Of a DNA stretch of 64,000 bases, positions 1 through 8,293 are shown piece by piece. Below the pieces are notes generated by a model that had not been told where the DNA came from, made no database searches, and saw only the letters and a list, made by a program, of their open reading frames with translations. The stretch's first letter is position 1. Each line of letters begins with the position of its first letter. The DNA is taken from contig NZ_RSEK01000006.1 of NCBI RefSeq assembly GCF_003958635.1, positions 62,001-126,000 on the forward strand, in the 5' to 3' direction. Source of the DNA: Altericroceibacterium xinjiangense. Lineage in GTDB: Bacteria > Pseudomonadota > Alphaproteobacteria > Sphingomonadales > Sphingomonadaceae. Made by a program: the position numbers and the translations under genes.

Positions 1-751
1 GCAGCACCTGGGCGAGGTTCTGGCCGCCTTTCCTGCCTTTCCGCGCGATCTGGTGCTTTGCTCGAAAGGGATTGAGGCCGGAACCGGGCGGCTGATGAAC
101 GAAGTCGCGCGCGAAGTCGCGCCAGATAGCGACATTGCCGTTCTGTCCGGGCCGACCTTTGCCCACGAAGTCGCCGCTGGCCTGCCTACGGCGGTGACAC
201 TGGCTTGTGGCGGCGGGGAACCCCAGTGGCGCCGCCTTGCTGCCGCCGTCGCCCGCCCGAGCTTTCGCCCTTATTATTCCGATGACGTCGCGGGGGCTGA
301 AATCGGCGGCGCGGTAAAGAACGTGCTGGCGATCGCCTGCGGCGTGGTCGATGGATTGCAGCTGGGCCAGAACGCCCGTGCCGCGCTGATCGCGCGAGGA
401 TATGCCGAAATGCTGCGTTTTGGCGAAGCGTACGGGGCGGAGCGGGAGACGCTGTCCGGCCTGTGCGGCCTCGGCGATCTTGTTCTGACGTGTTCGTCCA
501 CGGCGAGCCGCAACTTCTCGCTTGGGAAGGCTTTGGCAAAAGGGCACGATCCGGCAAAGCTGCTGGCGGATCGCAAGACCGTGGCCGAAGGCGCGTTCAC
601 AGCGCCCGTCCTCGCCGAACTCGCAGCCCGGCACGGCATTGCGATGCCCATCGTGACGGCCGTCTCACGCCTGTTGCAGGGGGAACCGGCGCGCGAGGTC
701 GCAAGCGAGCTCCTGGCCCGCCCGTTGACGGCGGAAGGACCGGCGGCTTGA
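1..751 (+). CDS. gpsA: Glycerol-3-phosphate dehydrogenase [NAD(P)+], 5'-truncated
   Basis: This is the C-terminal three quarters of a GpsA-type enzyme, which reduces dihydroxyacetone phosphate to sn-glycerol 3-phosphate for phospholipid synthesis in the cytoplasm. The frame is open from base 2, so the N-terminal dinucleotide-binding loop lies outside the window. Visible family motifs are LCSKGIE, the LSGPTFAHEV segment, the EIGGAVKNVLAIACG stretch with the conserved catalytic lysine, and GLCGLGDLVLTC followed by SRN. About 249 codons are present of the usual 330 or so. The stop TGA overlaps a TTG that most likely starts the next gene, so the two are probably co-translated. Identification is firm; only the start is unknown. 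Confidence 0.95.
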   Translation, partial: QHLGEVLAAFPAFPRDLVLCSKGIEAGTGRLMNEVAREVAPDSDIAVLSGPTFAHEVAAGLPTAVTLACGGGEPQWRRLAAAVARPSFRPYYSDDVAGAEIGGAVKNVLAIACGVVDGLQLGQNARAALIARGYAEMLRFGEAYGAERETLSGLCGLGDLVLTCSSTASRNFSLGKALAKGHDPAKLLADRKTVAEGAFTAPVLAELAARHGIAMPIVTAVSRLLQGEPAREVASELLARPLTAEGPAA

Positions 752-2301
752 CCGATCCGGTACAGGGCAGCGTCTCACAGGGCAGCCCGTCGGAAGACGG
801 CTCCGGAGACCTGCAGGCGCTGGCGCGCGGGGGGCGGACGAATTTCCTGGGTTTCCTGCTCCGCCTGCTCGCCCGGCTGCCGTTCCTGTTCATTGCCGGA
901 AGGCTGTACGGCGCGGAGGCTCTTGGCCGGTTCGCCTCCGCGCTGGTGGTGGTCGAACTGGTAGCGATGATCTCCACCATCGGGGAGAAGCGCGGGCTCG
1001 CCCAGCGCCTTTCGGAAGCGGACGGAACGGACGAGCAGCCGGTCCACATCGTGTTCGACGGGCTGCTGCTCGCCTTGGTCGTCGGCCTCGGCTTCGCCGC
1101 TTTCCTGTGGCTGGTGCCTGCTCTGATGTTCCCCAGCGGGATCCATGCTCCGCTGGACCGGCTGCTGGTGCTGGCCGTCCCCGCGGTCGCGTTGACCGAA
1201 CTGGTGCTGGCCGCGCAGGCCTATCGCTTCGACGTCGGGGCCACCGTGCGCTCACGAGCCGTGGTGGAGCCGTGGACGATCTCGATTATGGCCGGGCTGC
1301 TTTACTTCGTGGTGCCGCGCAGTGGACTTTCGCTGGCCTATCTGGCTTCGGTCTATGCCGCGCTGGCCACAGCCCTCTGGCCGTTCTTCAAGAGCTATGG
1401 CTTGCCTGCCGGCTGGCGGCCGGATCTGGGGCGCATGGCGCGCCTGACGGTGCGCGGGCTGCCTCTTGCCGGGGCGGATACGATCGAATGGGGCACCCGG
1501 CGGCTCGATATCCTCATCCTGGGTGTGTTTGCCTCACCCGCCGCAGTGGGTGTCTACTACATCGCCCAGCAGGTCGCGAGCCTGCCGCAAAAGCTGAAAA
1601 GCAGCTTCGATCCCATTCTCGGCCCGGTCATCACGCGCAAGATCCGCGAACGCGACTACGCAGCCATTGCCAGTCAGGTCAGCCAGGTAGGCTTCTGGAT
1701 CGTTGCCGCCCAGGCGGGGATTGCCCTTGCACTTGGCATTCCCGGAGAAGCGATAATGGGCCTGGTTGGCCCGAAGTTCGTCGGCGGCAACGGAGCGCTC
1801 GCTTTTCTGCTGGCTGCGGAAGTCGTGGCGGCGACGGCCGTCGTTTCCGAAGCCGCACTGATCTATGTTGCACGGATGCGAAATCTGGTTGTTTCGCTGG
1901 GCACCATCGTTCTTCAGGGCGTGCTTACCGTCGGCTTGATCCAGCTGGTCGATCACTATTCGCTCGGCGATCTCTACCGGGCGGCGGCCGCGGGACTTTC
2001 ACTGATGATCGCGCTGGCGACCGCGTCGATCGTCAAGGCGATCATGCTTTCGCGCCTGCTGGAACAGCCGATCAACAACTGGCGCCGTGCGCTGGTGTAC
2101 GCGGCCGTGCCCGCGGCGCTGGTCGGATGGCTGGCCACCAAGCTGCCGGAGTGGGCCGAACTGATTTTCGGTGTTCCCGCAATCCTTGCGGTCTATGGCT
2201 TTGTTATCTGGCGCTGGGGCTTCGGACCGGAGGACCGCGTTCTGTTCCGCCGCAAGATTGCCGAACCGCCGGTCCCGCAGACTCCGTCAGCCAGTGCCTG
2301 A
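748..2301 (+). CDS. Polysaccharide flippase / lipopolysaccharide export protein (MATE/MOP type)
   Basis: This is a hydrophobic protein of about 517 residues with many predicted membrane helices. It resembles the Polysacc_synt (Wzx-like) branch of the MOP exporter superfamily, which flips lipid-linked sugars across the inner membrane. The start chosen is TTG at 748, overlapping the gpsA stop as TTGA, with a GGAAGGA Shine-Dalgarno at 733-739. The first in-frame ATG (967) would remove the first helix. Supporting features are RFASALVVVELVAMISTIG near the N terminus, the segment DILILGVFASPAAVGVYYIA, and a short basic C-terminal tail. No glycosyltransferase or polymerase gene lies beside it, so its substrate cannot be inferred. 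The class is fairly sure, the specific role is not. Confidence 0.8.
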   Translation: MTDPVQGSVSQGSPSEDGSGDLQALARGGRTNFLGFLLRLLARLPFLFIAGRLYGAEALGRFASALVVVELVAMISTIGEKRGLAQRLSEADGTDEQPVHIVFDGLLLALVVGLGFAAFLWLVPALMFPSGIHAPLDRLLVLAVPAVALTELVLAAQAYRFDVGATVRSRAVVEPWTISIMAGLLYFVVPRSGLSLAYLASVYAALATALWPFFKSYGLPAGWRPDLGRMARLTVRGLPLAGADTIEWGTRRLDILILGVFASPAAVGVYYIAQQVASLPQKLKSSFDPILGPVITRKIRERDYAAIASQVSQVGFWIVAAQAGIALALGIPGEAIMGLVGPKFVGGNGALAFLLAAEVVAATAVVSEAALIYVARMRNLVVSLGTIVLQGVLTVGLIQLVDHYSLGDLYRAAAAGLSLMIALATASIVKAIMLSRLLEQPINNWRRALVYAAVPAALVGWLATKLPEWAELIFGVPAILAVYGFVIWRWGFGPEDRVLFRRKIAEPPVPQTPSASA

Positions 2302-2421
2302 CGCTTCGATCTACTCTCATGTCCTTAGATCAACTGGGAAAATCTTTCGGCGCGGCGGGGTTGCCTCCCGGCTCGCGGGCCATATGACGGACGTTCGACC
2401 AATTGAGAGAGCCGTAGCGGC

Positions 2422-2461
2422 CGGAAGCTTCCCTCCCCTTCACCGGGCAATCGGAAGCTTC
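2422..2461. repeat. Pair of GAAGCTTC palindromes 30 bp apart
   Basis: The 10-mer CGGAAGCTTC occurs at 2422-2431 and 2452-2461, exactly 30 bp apart (about three helical turns), in the gap before the helix-hairpin-helix gene. The core GAAGCTTC is self-complementary. The arrangement would suit a dimeric regulator; no binding protein is implied by the sequence. Confidence 0.4.
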
Positions 2462-2498
2462 AGAAGACCCCGGTGCCAGCATGTGGAGAGCGTCCGCG

Positions 2499-3119
2499 AT
2501 GAATGAAGTTTTTCAGGAAAACTGGATCCTGTTCCTGATTGCGATCCTGGTCGCGATCGCGCTTGCCTGGTGGCTCTTCGTCGCTTCACGGCGGACAAGG
2601 GTGGAAACGACCAGGACGGACCCGCTTGAAAAAGACGCCGCACCGCCGAAGCGGAACCAGGCCTTGATCGATTCCGCTCCGGCGGCGGCTGCGGCGGCAA
2701 CGGAAGTCATGCCGGCCGCCCCGATCGGTCTTGCCGGGGTCGGACAAGTGGTGGCAGCAGCGACGGACGCCAATCGGCGGCAGGAGCCTGTTGCGAACGA
2801 GCCTGCCGAACCGGTGAAGGAAACCCCACCGGAACTCCCCCCCGTTCAGGTGGCCGAGCCCGAACCAGCTGTCGCTTCCACCGAAGATGACCTGAAGCGG
2901 ATCAAGGGCGTCGGCCCGAAGCTGGAAACCCTCCTCCGCTCCATCGGCGTGAACAGTTTTGCCCAGATTGCCGCCTGGGACGAAGCGGACATAGACCGGA
3001 TCGACACCCAACTGGGCCGGTTCCAGGGCCGCATCCGGCGCGATCATTGGATTGAACAGGCCCGGTTCCTTGCAGAAGGAGACAAAGCAGGCTTCGAGGA
3101 TCGGTTCGGCAAAGTCTAG
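2499..3119 (+). CDS. Membrane-anchored helix-hairpin-helix protein (flap-endonuclease-like domain)
   Basis: This is a 206-residue protein of unknown function. Residues about 9-28 (WILFLIAILVAIALAWWLF) form one membrane helix. A low-complexity Ala/Pro/Glu linker follows to about residue 130. The C-terminal 75 residues form a helix-hairpin-helix module starting DDLKRIKGVGPKLETLL, continuing with FAQIAAWDEADIDRID and ending LGRFQGRIRRDHWIEQA. This module is common in sphingomonads and other Alphaproteobacteria, where it is annotated as a predicted flap-endonuclease-1-like 5' nuclease. I see no nuclease active-site residues, so DNA or protein binding is equally possible. Start ATG 2499 is preferred over 2481 because GGAGAG at 2485-2490 is correctly spaced. 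It stands alone between two gaps. Confidence 0.75.
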   Translation: MNEVFQENWILFLIAILVAIALAWWLFVASRRTRVETTRTDPLEKDAAPPKRNQALIDSAPAAAAAATEVMPAAPIGLAGVGQVVAAATDANRRQEPVANEPAEPVKETPPELPPVQVAEPEPAVASTEDDLKRIKGVGPKLETLLRSIGVNSFAQIAAWDEADIDRIDTQLGRFQGRIRRDHWIEQARFLAEGDKAGFEDRFGKV

Positions 3120-3140
3120 GCACGGCCTGCAACGGAACCG

Positions 3141-3165
3141 GGAACCGGCCACTGCTCCGCCCATT
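3141..3165 (+). promoter_or_regulatory. EcfG-like stress promoter motif upstream of response regulator
   Basis: GGAAC at 3141-3145 is followed after 16 bases by CATT (3162-3165). The alphaproteobacterial general-stress sigma (EcfG/SigT) consensus is GGAAC-N16/17-CGTT, so this has one mismatch. It lies about 47 bp before the ATG of the response regulator gene. Confidence 0.35.
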
Positions 3166-3211
3166 CATGCTTGAGCCGTCTTGCCGGCAAGGAGCAGAAA
3201 GAGTGAGCTGA

Positions 3212-3595
3212 ATGTCGAATCCCAACGAAAAATCGCGCCATCCCACGGTTCTCGTGGTGGAAGACGAGTTCATCATTGCGCTCGACTTGTCGGAAACGGT
3301 GAAGGACATCGGCTTTGCCCTTGAAGGGCCGTTTGCGGACAAGGAGAATGCCTTTGTCGCGATCGATCAGGAGATGCCCGATTGCGCCATCCTGGATGTC
3401 CACACGGCTGACGGCGAAGTCTACCCGCTGGCCGACGCCTTGAGCGAAGCCGGCGTCCCGATCATTTTCCATTCCGGCCATGTCATGCCGCATGAATTGT
3501 CCGAGCGGTATCCCGAGGCGCAGGCGGTGTCCAAGCCCTGCCCGCCCGACCAGTTGATCGACATGCTTCAGCGCGCGGTGAGCCAGCACGCCTGA
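3212..3595 (+). CDS. Single-domain response regulator (CheY-like receiver)
   Basis: This is a 127-residue stand-alone receiver domain. The acidic pair Glu17-Asp18 (VVEDEF), the phospho-acceptor Asp62 (CAILDV), Ser88 (IIFHSGH) and Lys108 (VSKPC) are all in place, so it should be phosphorylatable. No output domain follows, so it would act by protein contact or as a phosphate sink, as single-domain regulators of the sphingomonad stress network do. The FHSGH motif replaces the ATGY motif of the FATGUY class, so it is related to but not clearly a member of the SdrG group. No histidine kinase is adjacent. A weak EcfG-like promoter lies upstream (3141-3165). Confidence 0.9.
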   Translation: MSNPNEKSRHPTVLVVEDEFIIALDLSETVKDIGFALEGPFADKENAFVAIDQEMPDCAILDVHTADGEVYPLADALSEAGVPIIFHSGHVMPHELSERYPEAQAVSKPCPPDQLIDMLQRAVSQHA

Positions 3596-3604
3596 TCGTG
3601 CTGG
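3583..3604. terminator. Hairpin between convergent genes
   Basis: CCAGCACG (3583-3590) pairs perfectly with CGTGCTGG (3597-3604) around a 6-nt loop that contains the response-regulator stop codon. It sits 5 bp before the end of the convergent amidase gene and could terminate both transcripts; there is no strong T tract. Confidence 0.5.
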
Positions 3605-3608
3605 ATCG

Positions 3609-5048
3609 TTAAAGCGGAGGAGCGCGAAACCCGCCGGTCGCGCGCTCCGCAACTTCTGCAAAACGAATGGTCGTCAGGTCTCCGAAGGAGGGCCCGATGA
3701 CCTGGATTCCCGCGGGAACGCCTTCCACCAGGCGCCCGCTGGGCATCACCGTGGCCGGGAGATTGGCGACGGTGGCCAGCCCTTGCCACGTGAAGTCGAG
3801 ATAAGGCGCCGGTTTGCCATCGACGGTGATCCGCCTGAACAGCTGGGCTGAGTGAACTCCGCTGCCTTCGGCCATGTGCGGAAACGCGACGACCGGCGCA
3901 GCCGGGCACAGGAGCGCGTCGTAACGGGTGAAGAAGTCAGCCCAGGCGCGGAAAAGGTGCTCCCGCTTTTCCGCCAGTCCGAACCACTCGCCAAGCGAGG
4001 TCCGCATGTAACGAGCGAGCTTGGCCGCAATCCCGGTGTCATCTTCCGCCGCCAGCTGCTCGAAGGCCCCGGCTTCTTCAGGAGCAGGCGCGCCGACGAT
4101 AGCGAAGAGGGTCTGCAGATAGATTTCCTGACTTTCACGTGGATCGACCGGCAACTGGACCGGCTCGATCGATGCGCCGGCATTGCGGAGATCGTCCACG
4201 AAAGCCTCCAGCGCAGAGCGATAACCACCATCCAGGCGATAGGCGCCCTCGCCCATCCATATCCCGACGCGGAAGTCTTCCAGTCGCTTCTGCCCCGGCT
4301 GCGACAGCCGCGGCCGCGCCCCGGAACGGGCGAGCAGCGGAAGGAGGAGCGCAAGATCCGCCGCACTTCGGGCCAGTGGTCCGGCGACCCCAAGCTGCGG
4401 TTGGTGCAGCATGCCGGGAAGCGGCGGGATGTGTCCGCGCAGGGGCACCAGATCGTACGTTGGCTTGTGGCCGAAGACGCCGCAGAAGTGGGCCGGGATC
4501 CGGATCGATCCCGCTATGTCGCTGCCCAGTTCGAATGCCGTGAAGCCCGAGGCGACCGCACCAGCCGACCCGCCGGAGGAGCCTCCGACGGTCCGGTCCG
4601 GATTCCATGGATTGCGGCTGAGGCCGTAGACCGGATTGAAGGATTGCCAATCGCTCGCGCCCGCCGGAAGATTGGTCTTGCCGAAAACGATCGCGCCCGC
4701 CGCCTTCAGTTGCGCGACCGCGTCGGCGTCCTGTTCCGGCCGGTGATCACGTAGCATCTCAAGCCCGCATGTCGCAGGCATGCCGACAACTTCGTAGGAA
4801 TCCTTGACTGTAATCGGCAGGCCGGCGAGCGGGCCCAGCGTCTCCCCTGCCGCGCGTCGGCGATCCGTCTCCTGGGCCGCAGCTCGCGCGCCATCCCGGT
4901 CGAAGGCGACGACCAGGTTCAATTCGGGATTGAACCGGTCGACCCGTTCCAGAGTAAGGTCCAGCAAGTCGACCGCGCCGATCCGCCCGGCATCAAGCCA
5001 CTCCAGCTGCTCGGACGCGGAAGCGAGGGCAAGCGGCTGGTCGGTCAT
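3609..5048 (-). CDS. Amidase (amidase signature family)
   Basis: This is a 479-residue cytosolic amide hydrolase of the amidase-signature family. The catalytic triad is readable: Lys82 (PITVKDSYEV), cis-Ser157 in GGSSGGSAG and nucleophile Ser181 in GSDIAGSIRIP, with the family spacing between them (75 and 24 residues). Length is typical. It follows ferA on the same strand with only 31 bp between them and a GGGAG ribosome site, so it is probably the third gene of a ferB-ferA-amidase unit. A role in releasing aromatic acids from amides (for example feruloyl amides in plant material) is plausible from context only. Substrate cannot be read from the sequence; GatA can be excluded because no gatB or gatC neighbours are present. 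Confidence 0.88.
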   Translation of the reverse strand: MTDQPLALASASEQLEWLDAGRIGAVDLLDLTLERVDRFNPELNLVVAFDRDGARAAAQETDRRRAAGETLGPLAGLPITVKDSYEVVGMPATCGLEMLRDHRPEQDADAVAQLKAAGAIVFGKTNLPAGASDWQSFNPVYGLSRNPWNPDRTVGGSSGGSAGAVASGFTAFELGSDIAGSIRIPAHFCGVFGHKPTYDLVPLRGHIPPLPGMLHQPQLGVAGPLARSAADLALLLPLLARSGARPRLSQPGQKRLEDFRVGIWMGEGAYRLDGGYRSALEAFVDDLRNAGASIEPVQLPVDPRESQEIYLQTLFAIVGAPAPEEAGAFEQLAAEDDTGIAAKLARYMRTSLGEWFGLAEKREHLFRAWADFFTRYDALLCPAAPVVAFPHMAEGSGVHSAQLFRRITVDGKPAPYLDFTWQGLATVANLPATVMPSGRLVEGVPAGIQVIGPSFGDLTTIRFAEVAERATGGFRAPPL

Positions 5049-5079
5049 GGAAGTCTCCCGGCTGGACGTATTTTTCTAG

Positions 5080-7203
5080 TTAATGCTCCACCAGCATCAG
5101 CGCGTCCAGCGCTACCACGCCTTCGCCTTCCGGATGAATGATCACCGGGTTCAGGTCGATCTCCCGGATCGCCGGGTTACCCGCCATGATCCGGCCAACC
5201 TGGACGATCAGTTCCGCAAGCGCGGCAATGTCGAGCGCGGGCGAGCCGCGGTAGCCCTTCAGGATCGCGGCTTGCTTGAGGCCCAGCAAGCCTTCGTGCA
5301 CCGCCGCCTGATCGAGATCCGGAGTGAACAGCTTCACGTCCTTCAGGATTTCCGCGGTCACACCGCCGAATCCCGCCAGCACGACCGGACCCCATTCGGG
5401 ATCGTTCTTCGCGCCCACGATCATCTCGGTGCCCATGCGCCCCATCTTTTCCACCAGCACACCATCAAGCTGGATCGAAGGATCGTAGGCCTTCACGTTG
5501 GCGTACATGCGGACAAACGCATCGCGCACGTCCTGCGCAGTACGCAGGTTCAGGATCACACCGCCGGCATCGCTCTTGTGCCCGAGCGTGGCGGCCTGCG
5601 CCTTCATCACGACGGGAAAGCCGACCATCTCGGCAGCCGAAACGGCTTCCTCGGCGCTCGCGGCGAAGCGACTTTCCGGGAATGGCATGTCCAGCGGCTT
5701 CAGCAATGCCTTGGCCTTGTATTCCGGAACGACGCCCGAGACATCCTCGAGCCACGGAGCCTCGATCGGCTCGGCCGAGCGATCGGTCAGGTCGCGCTTG
5801 GCGAGGTCCGCGAGACGGGCGATCGCGCGGTACGCGCGTTCCGTGCTGGGGAACCAGGGAATCCCCACTTTACGAAGGCCTTCGATGTACTCTTCCGGCA
5901 CCTTGGCCCCTTCATCCACCCCGGCGAAGACCAGCGGCTTGGTAAAGGTTCCGGATTCCAGCACCTTGATGATGTGCGGAAACTTGATGCCGCTGGTGAT
6001 CGGGTCCGACTGGATGATCGAGGCGACCACCGACCCTACCCGCTCATCCTCGAGCAGCGCGGTCAGCACCTTCGTGTAGATCTCCGGCTCCGACAAGCCG
6101 AGCGCGGTGATGTCGGTCGGGTTGGAAACAGGAACGAAGTCCGGCAGCACCGCGCGCAACGCCGGGCTGTTCTCATCGTTGAGATCGATCAGGTCGAGCC
6201 CGATATCCTCGGCAATGTCGAAGGCCAGGCCCCGCAGCGCGCCGCTTTCGCCCAGCACCGCCATATTCGCACCCGGCAGGGCCGGACAGCGGAGCGCGAT
6301 TTCGGCGATGTCGGCGAGTTCTTCCAGCGTATCGGCGAAAATCACGCCTTCGCGAGTCAGCTTGGCCTTCATCAGCTGGTAGTCGCCCGCCATCGCGCCA
6401 GTGTGCGTTGCGGCGCTTTCCTGAGCCTTGCTGGACTTTCCGGGGTGAAGCATCACGATCGGCTTGCCGGCTTCGCGCGCACGGCGCGCGGCGGCAATGA
6501 ACGCCTTCGGACGGCGCAAGCTTTCGACGTACATCGCTATTACGTGCGTGTGGGGATCGTCGATCAGCCACTCGACGTAGTCCTCGACCCCGCTTGCCGC
6601 TTCGTTGCCGGTAGAAACCGATGCGCTGACGTAGCACCCGCGCGGGTGAAGCGCTGTTGCGAGAACGGCGGCCAGCGCCCCCGACTGGCTGGCGACCCCG
6701 ACGGCCCGCGCCCCGGGAGGCGGCGTCATCATGTTGGTTTCGACGAAGGTCAGCGGTACCCGCTCAACGTAATTGGTGCAGCCGAGGCAGTTCGGCCCTT
6801 CGATCACCATCCCGTGCTTGCGAGCAATCTCGCCAAGCTCCAGCTGCTCCCGCATGCCTTCCTCGCCAGCTTCCGAGAATCCGGCCGAGTAAATGACCAC
6901 CGCGCCGCACCCGCGTTCGCCCAGCTGGCGCGTGGTTTCGAGCACGAACTGGCGCGGAATGGCGAGGACCGCGCAATCGATTCCTTCAGGCAGCGCCGTC
7001 ACGTCCGGATAGCACTTGAGCCCGGCGATCTCTTCCCGCTTCGGGTTGACCGGGTAGATGTCGCCGTCAAAGTTGTACTGCACCAGGTTGTTGAGCAGCG
7101 TAGCCCCCAACGCACCCACACGATCCGAGGCGCCGACGACCGCGACCGATTTGGGCCGCAGCAAACGGTCGATCTGCTGGTTGGTGAAGCGCCTGGTAGT
7201 CAT
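5080..7203 (-). CDS. ferA: Feruloyl-CoA synthetase, NDP-forming acyl-CoA synthetase type
   Basis: This is a 707-residue fused alpha-beta acyl-CoA synthetase of the NDP-forming superfamily. It opens with a CoA-binding Rossmann domain (KSVAVVGASDRVGALG). A succinyl-CoA-ligase-like region follows, with the phosphorylated histidine in ATHTGAMAGDY. It ends with an ATP-grasp domain (FPVVMKAQAATLGHKSDAGG). FerA of Sphingobium SYK-6, which makes feruloyl-CoA, belongs to this superfamily rather than the AMP-forming ligases. The neighbouring hydratase-lyase and MarR gene reproduce the SYK-6 ferC-ferB-ferA arrangement, which is the main reason for the name. Start ATG 7203 is chosen over 7242 because AGGAGAT precedes it by the right distance. 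A terminator-like hairpin lies between ferB and this gene. Other hydroxycinnamates are possible substrates. Confidence 0.85.
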   Translation of the reverse strand: MTTRRFTNQQIDRLLRPKSVAVVGASDRVGALGATLLNNLVQYNFDGDIYPVNPKREEIAGLKCYPDVTALPEGIDCAVLAIPRQFVLETTRQLGERGCGAVVIYSAGFSEAGEEGMREQLELGEIARKHGMVIEGPNCLGCTNYVERVPLTFVETNMMTPPPGARAVGVASQSGALAAVLATALHPRGCYVSASVSTGNEAASGVEDYVEWLIDDPHTHVIAMYVESLRRPKAFIAAARRAREAGKPIVMLHPGKSSKAQESAATHTGAMAGDYQLMKAKLTREGVIFADTLEELADIAEIALRCPALPGANMAVLGESGALRGLAFDIAEDIGLDLIDLNDENSPALRAVLPDFVPVSNPTDITALGLSEPEIYTKVLTALLEDERVGSVVASIIQSDPITSGIKFPHIIKVLESGTFTKPLVFAGVDEGAKVPEEYIEGLRKVGIPWFPSTERAYRAIARLADLAKRDLTDRSAEPIEAPWLEDVSGVVPEYKAKALLKPLDMPFPESRFAASAEEAVSAAEMVGFPVVMKAQAATLGHKSDAGGVILNLRTAQDVRDAFVRMYANVKAYDPSIQLDGVLVEKMGRMGTEMIVGAKNDPEWGPVVLAGFGGVTAEILKDVKLFTPDLDQAAVHEGLLGLKQAAILKGYRGSPALDIAALAELIVQVGRIMAGNPAIREIDLNPVIIHPEGEGVVALDALMLVEH

Positions 7204-7283
7204 GCGAGTATCTCCTGCGGACCGGGAAGTGCCCGATGCCAAATCCGACGTGACGAGTCGAGCGGGGGGAAGTGCCGCGCGTT

Positions 7284-7320
7284 ATAAAAGGCGCGCGCGG
7301 AGTTCAGCTCCGCACGCGCC
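7284..7320 (-). terminator. Intrinsic terminator/attenuator between ferB and ferA
   Basis: On the minus strand, just after the ferB stop, CGCGCC-A-CTCCGC (7315-7320, 7308-7313) pairs with GCGGAG (7297-7302) and GGCGCG (7290-7295) around loop 7303-7307, with one C/A mismatch. It is followed by TTTTAT (complement of 7284-7289). This has the form of a rho-independent terminator inside the operon. Confidence 0.7.
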
Positions 7321-7332
7321 TCTTCGCCTTGC

Positions 7333-8193
7333 TCAGTCGCCCTGCAGCTTCGACTTGTCGAAAGCACCCAGGCCGGGCTTGAAGGTCTTGTCGTCGAGGA
7401 ACTGCTTGGTCGCTTCCCTGCGGGTTTCCCAGCCACCGAAGTCGTTCAGCGCTTCCTGCGCGCGGATCAGGTAGTCCTCGGCGTTTTCGTAGGTCATCTC
7501 CCGCACGCGGCGGACGGCCCACTTGGTGGCGCGAAGGGCGTGCGTGTCCTTCTTCTTCAGGACGTTCGCGACCTCGGTCACGCGCTCCTTCAGTTTGTCG
7601 GCGGGGAGCGATTCGTTGACCAGACCCCATTCGGCGGCCTGCTTGCCGGTCAGGTTTTCACCCATCATCGCGTGGTACATCGCCTTGCGGAACGGCATCA
7701 GCTCGGCCGCGACCTTGGAGGCGCCGCCGCCCGGCAGGATCGCCCAGTTGATTTCCGAAAGACCGAACTGCGCATCGTCGGACGCGAACGCGAGGTCGCA
7801 GCCGAACAGCGGACCGTAGGCGCCGCCGAAGCACCAGCCGTTGATCATGCCGATCGTCGCCTTTTCGTACCAGCGCAGGCGTTCCCACCAGCTGTAAGCC
7901 TCCCGCTGGGAGCGGCGGGTGGCGTGCAGCCCTTCCTGCTCGCTCATGCGGAAGTATTCGAGCAGATCCATGCCCGCCGACCAGCTCGGCCCTTCGCCGG
8001 TGAGGACGAGAACCTGCACGTCGTCACGGAATTCCAGTTCGTCCAGCACCCGGCCCATTTGCCGGTTGAGCTTGGGGCTCATGCAGTTCCGCTTGTCGGG
8101 ACGGTTGAAGTAGACCCATGCGACGCCGTCCTTGATTTCGTAGCGGACGGTTTCTTCCTCGGGGCGCGGATCGGGCTTTGACGGCATGGCCAT
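7333..8193 (-). CDS. ferB: Feruloyl-CoA hydratase/lyase (vanillin-forming, HCHL family)
   Basis: This is a 286-residue crotonase-fold enzyme. It closely matches the hydroxycinnamoyl-CoA hydratase-lyases, which hydrate feruloyl-CoA and cleave it retro-aldol-fashion to vanillin and acetyl-CoA. Diagnostic segments are NRPDKRNCMSP, AGMDLLEYFR, MINGWCFGGAYGPL, FGLSEINWAILPGG and the C-terminal KQFLDDKTFKPGLGA. Glu147 and Tyr241 align with the catalytic Glu143 and Tyr239 of the Pseudomonas enzyme. Start ATG 8193 has AGGAGAG upstream (8202-8208 on the complement). It is the first gene of the ferB-ferA-amidase group, divergent from ferC, and is followed directly by a terminator-like hairpin. Coumaroyl- and caffeoyl-CoA are likely additional substrates. 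Confidence 0.93.
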   Translation of the reverse strand: MAMPSKPDPRPEEETVRYEIKDGVAWVYFNRPDKRNCMSPKLNRQMGRVLDELEFRDDVQVLVLTGEGPSWSAGMDLLEYFRMSEQEGLHATRRSQREAYSWWERLRWYEKATIGMINGWCFGGAYGPLFGCDLAFASDDAQFGLSEINWAILPGGGASKVAAELMPFRKAMYHAMMGENLTGKQAAEWGLVNESLPADKLKERVTEVANVLKKKDTHALRATKWAVRRVREMTYENAEDYLIRAQEALNDFGGWETRREATKQFLDDKTFKPGLGAFDKSKLQGD

Positions 8194-8214
8194 GGTCTAT
8201 CTCTCCTGACGAAT

Positions 8215-8264
8215 CGGATTGCTATGCGGTATTACGATCGGTCGATAAGCACGCGGATTGCTAT
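8215..8264. promoter_or_regulatory. ferC-ferB divergent control region with 11-bp direct repeats
   Basis: The 100-bp gap between the divergent ferB and ferC starts holds the 11-mer CGGATTGCTAT twice, at 8215-8225 and 8254-8264, 39 bp apart. Between them lies the short dyad ATCG-GT-CGAT. These are candidate binding sites for the MarR regulator. No convincing -35/-10 pair could be assigned. Confidence 0.45.
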
Positions 8265-8293
8265 AGGCAACAACATTCTCTAGCGTTGCACCG

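Noticed and set aside
5083-7287. A 734-codon open frame on the plus strand.
   Set aside because: It lies antisense to ferA with skewed composition and no motif; ferA has all NDP-forming synthetase signatures.
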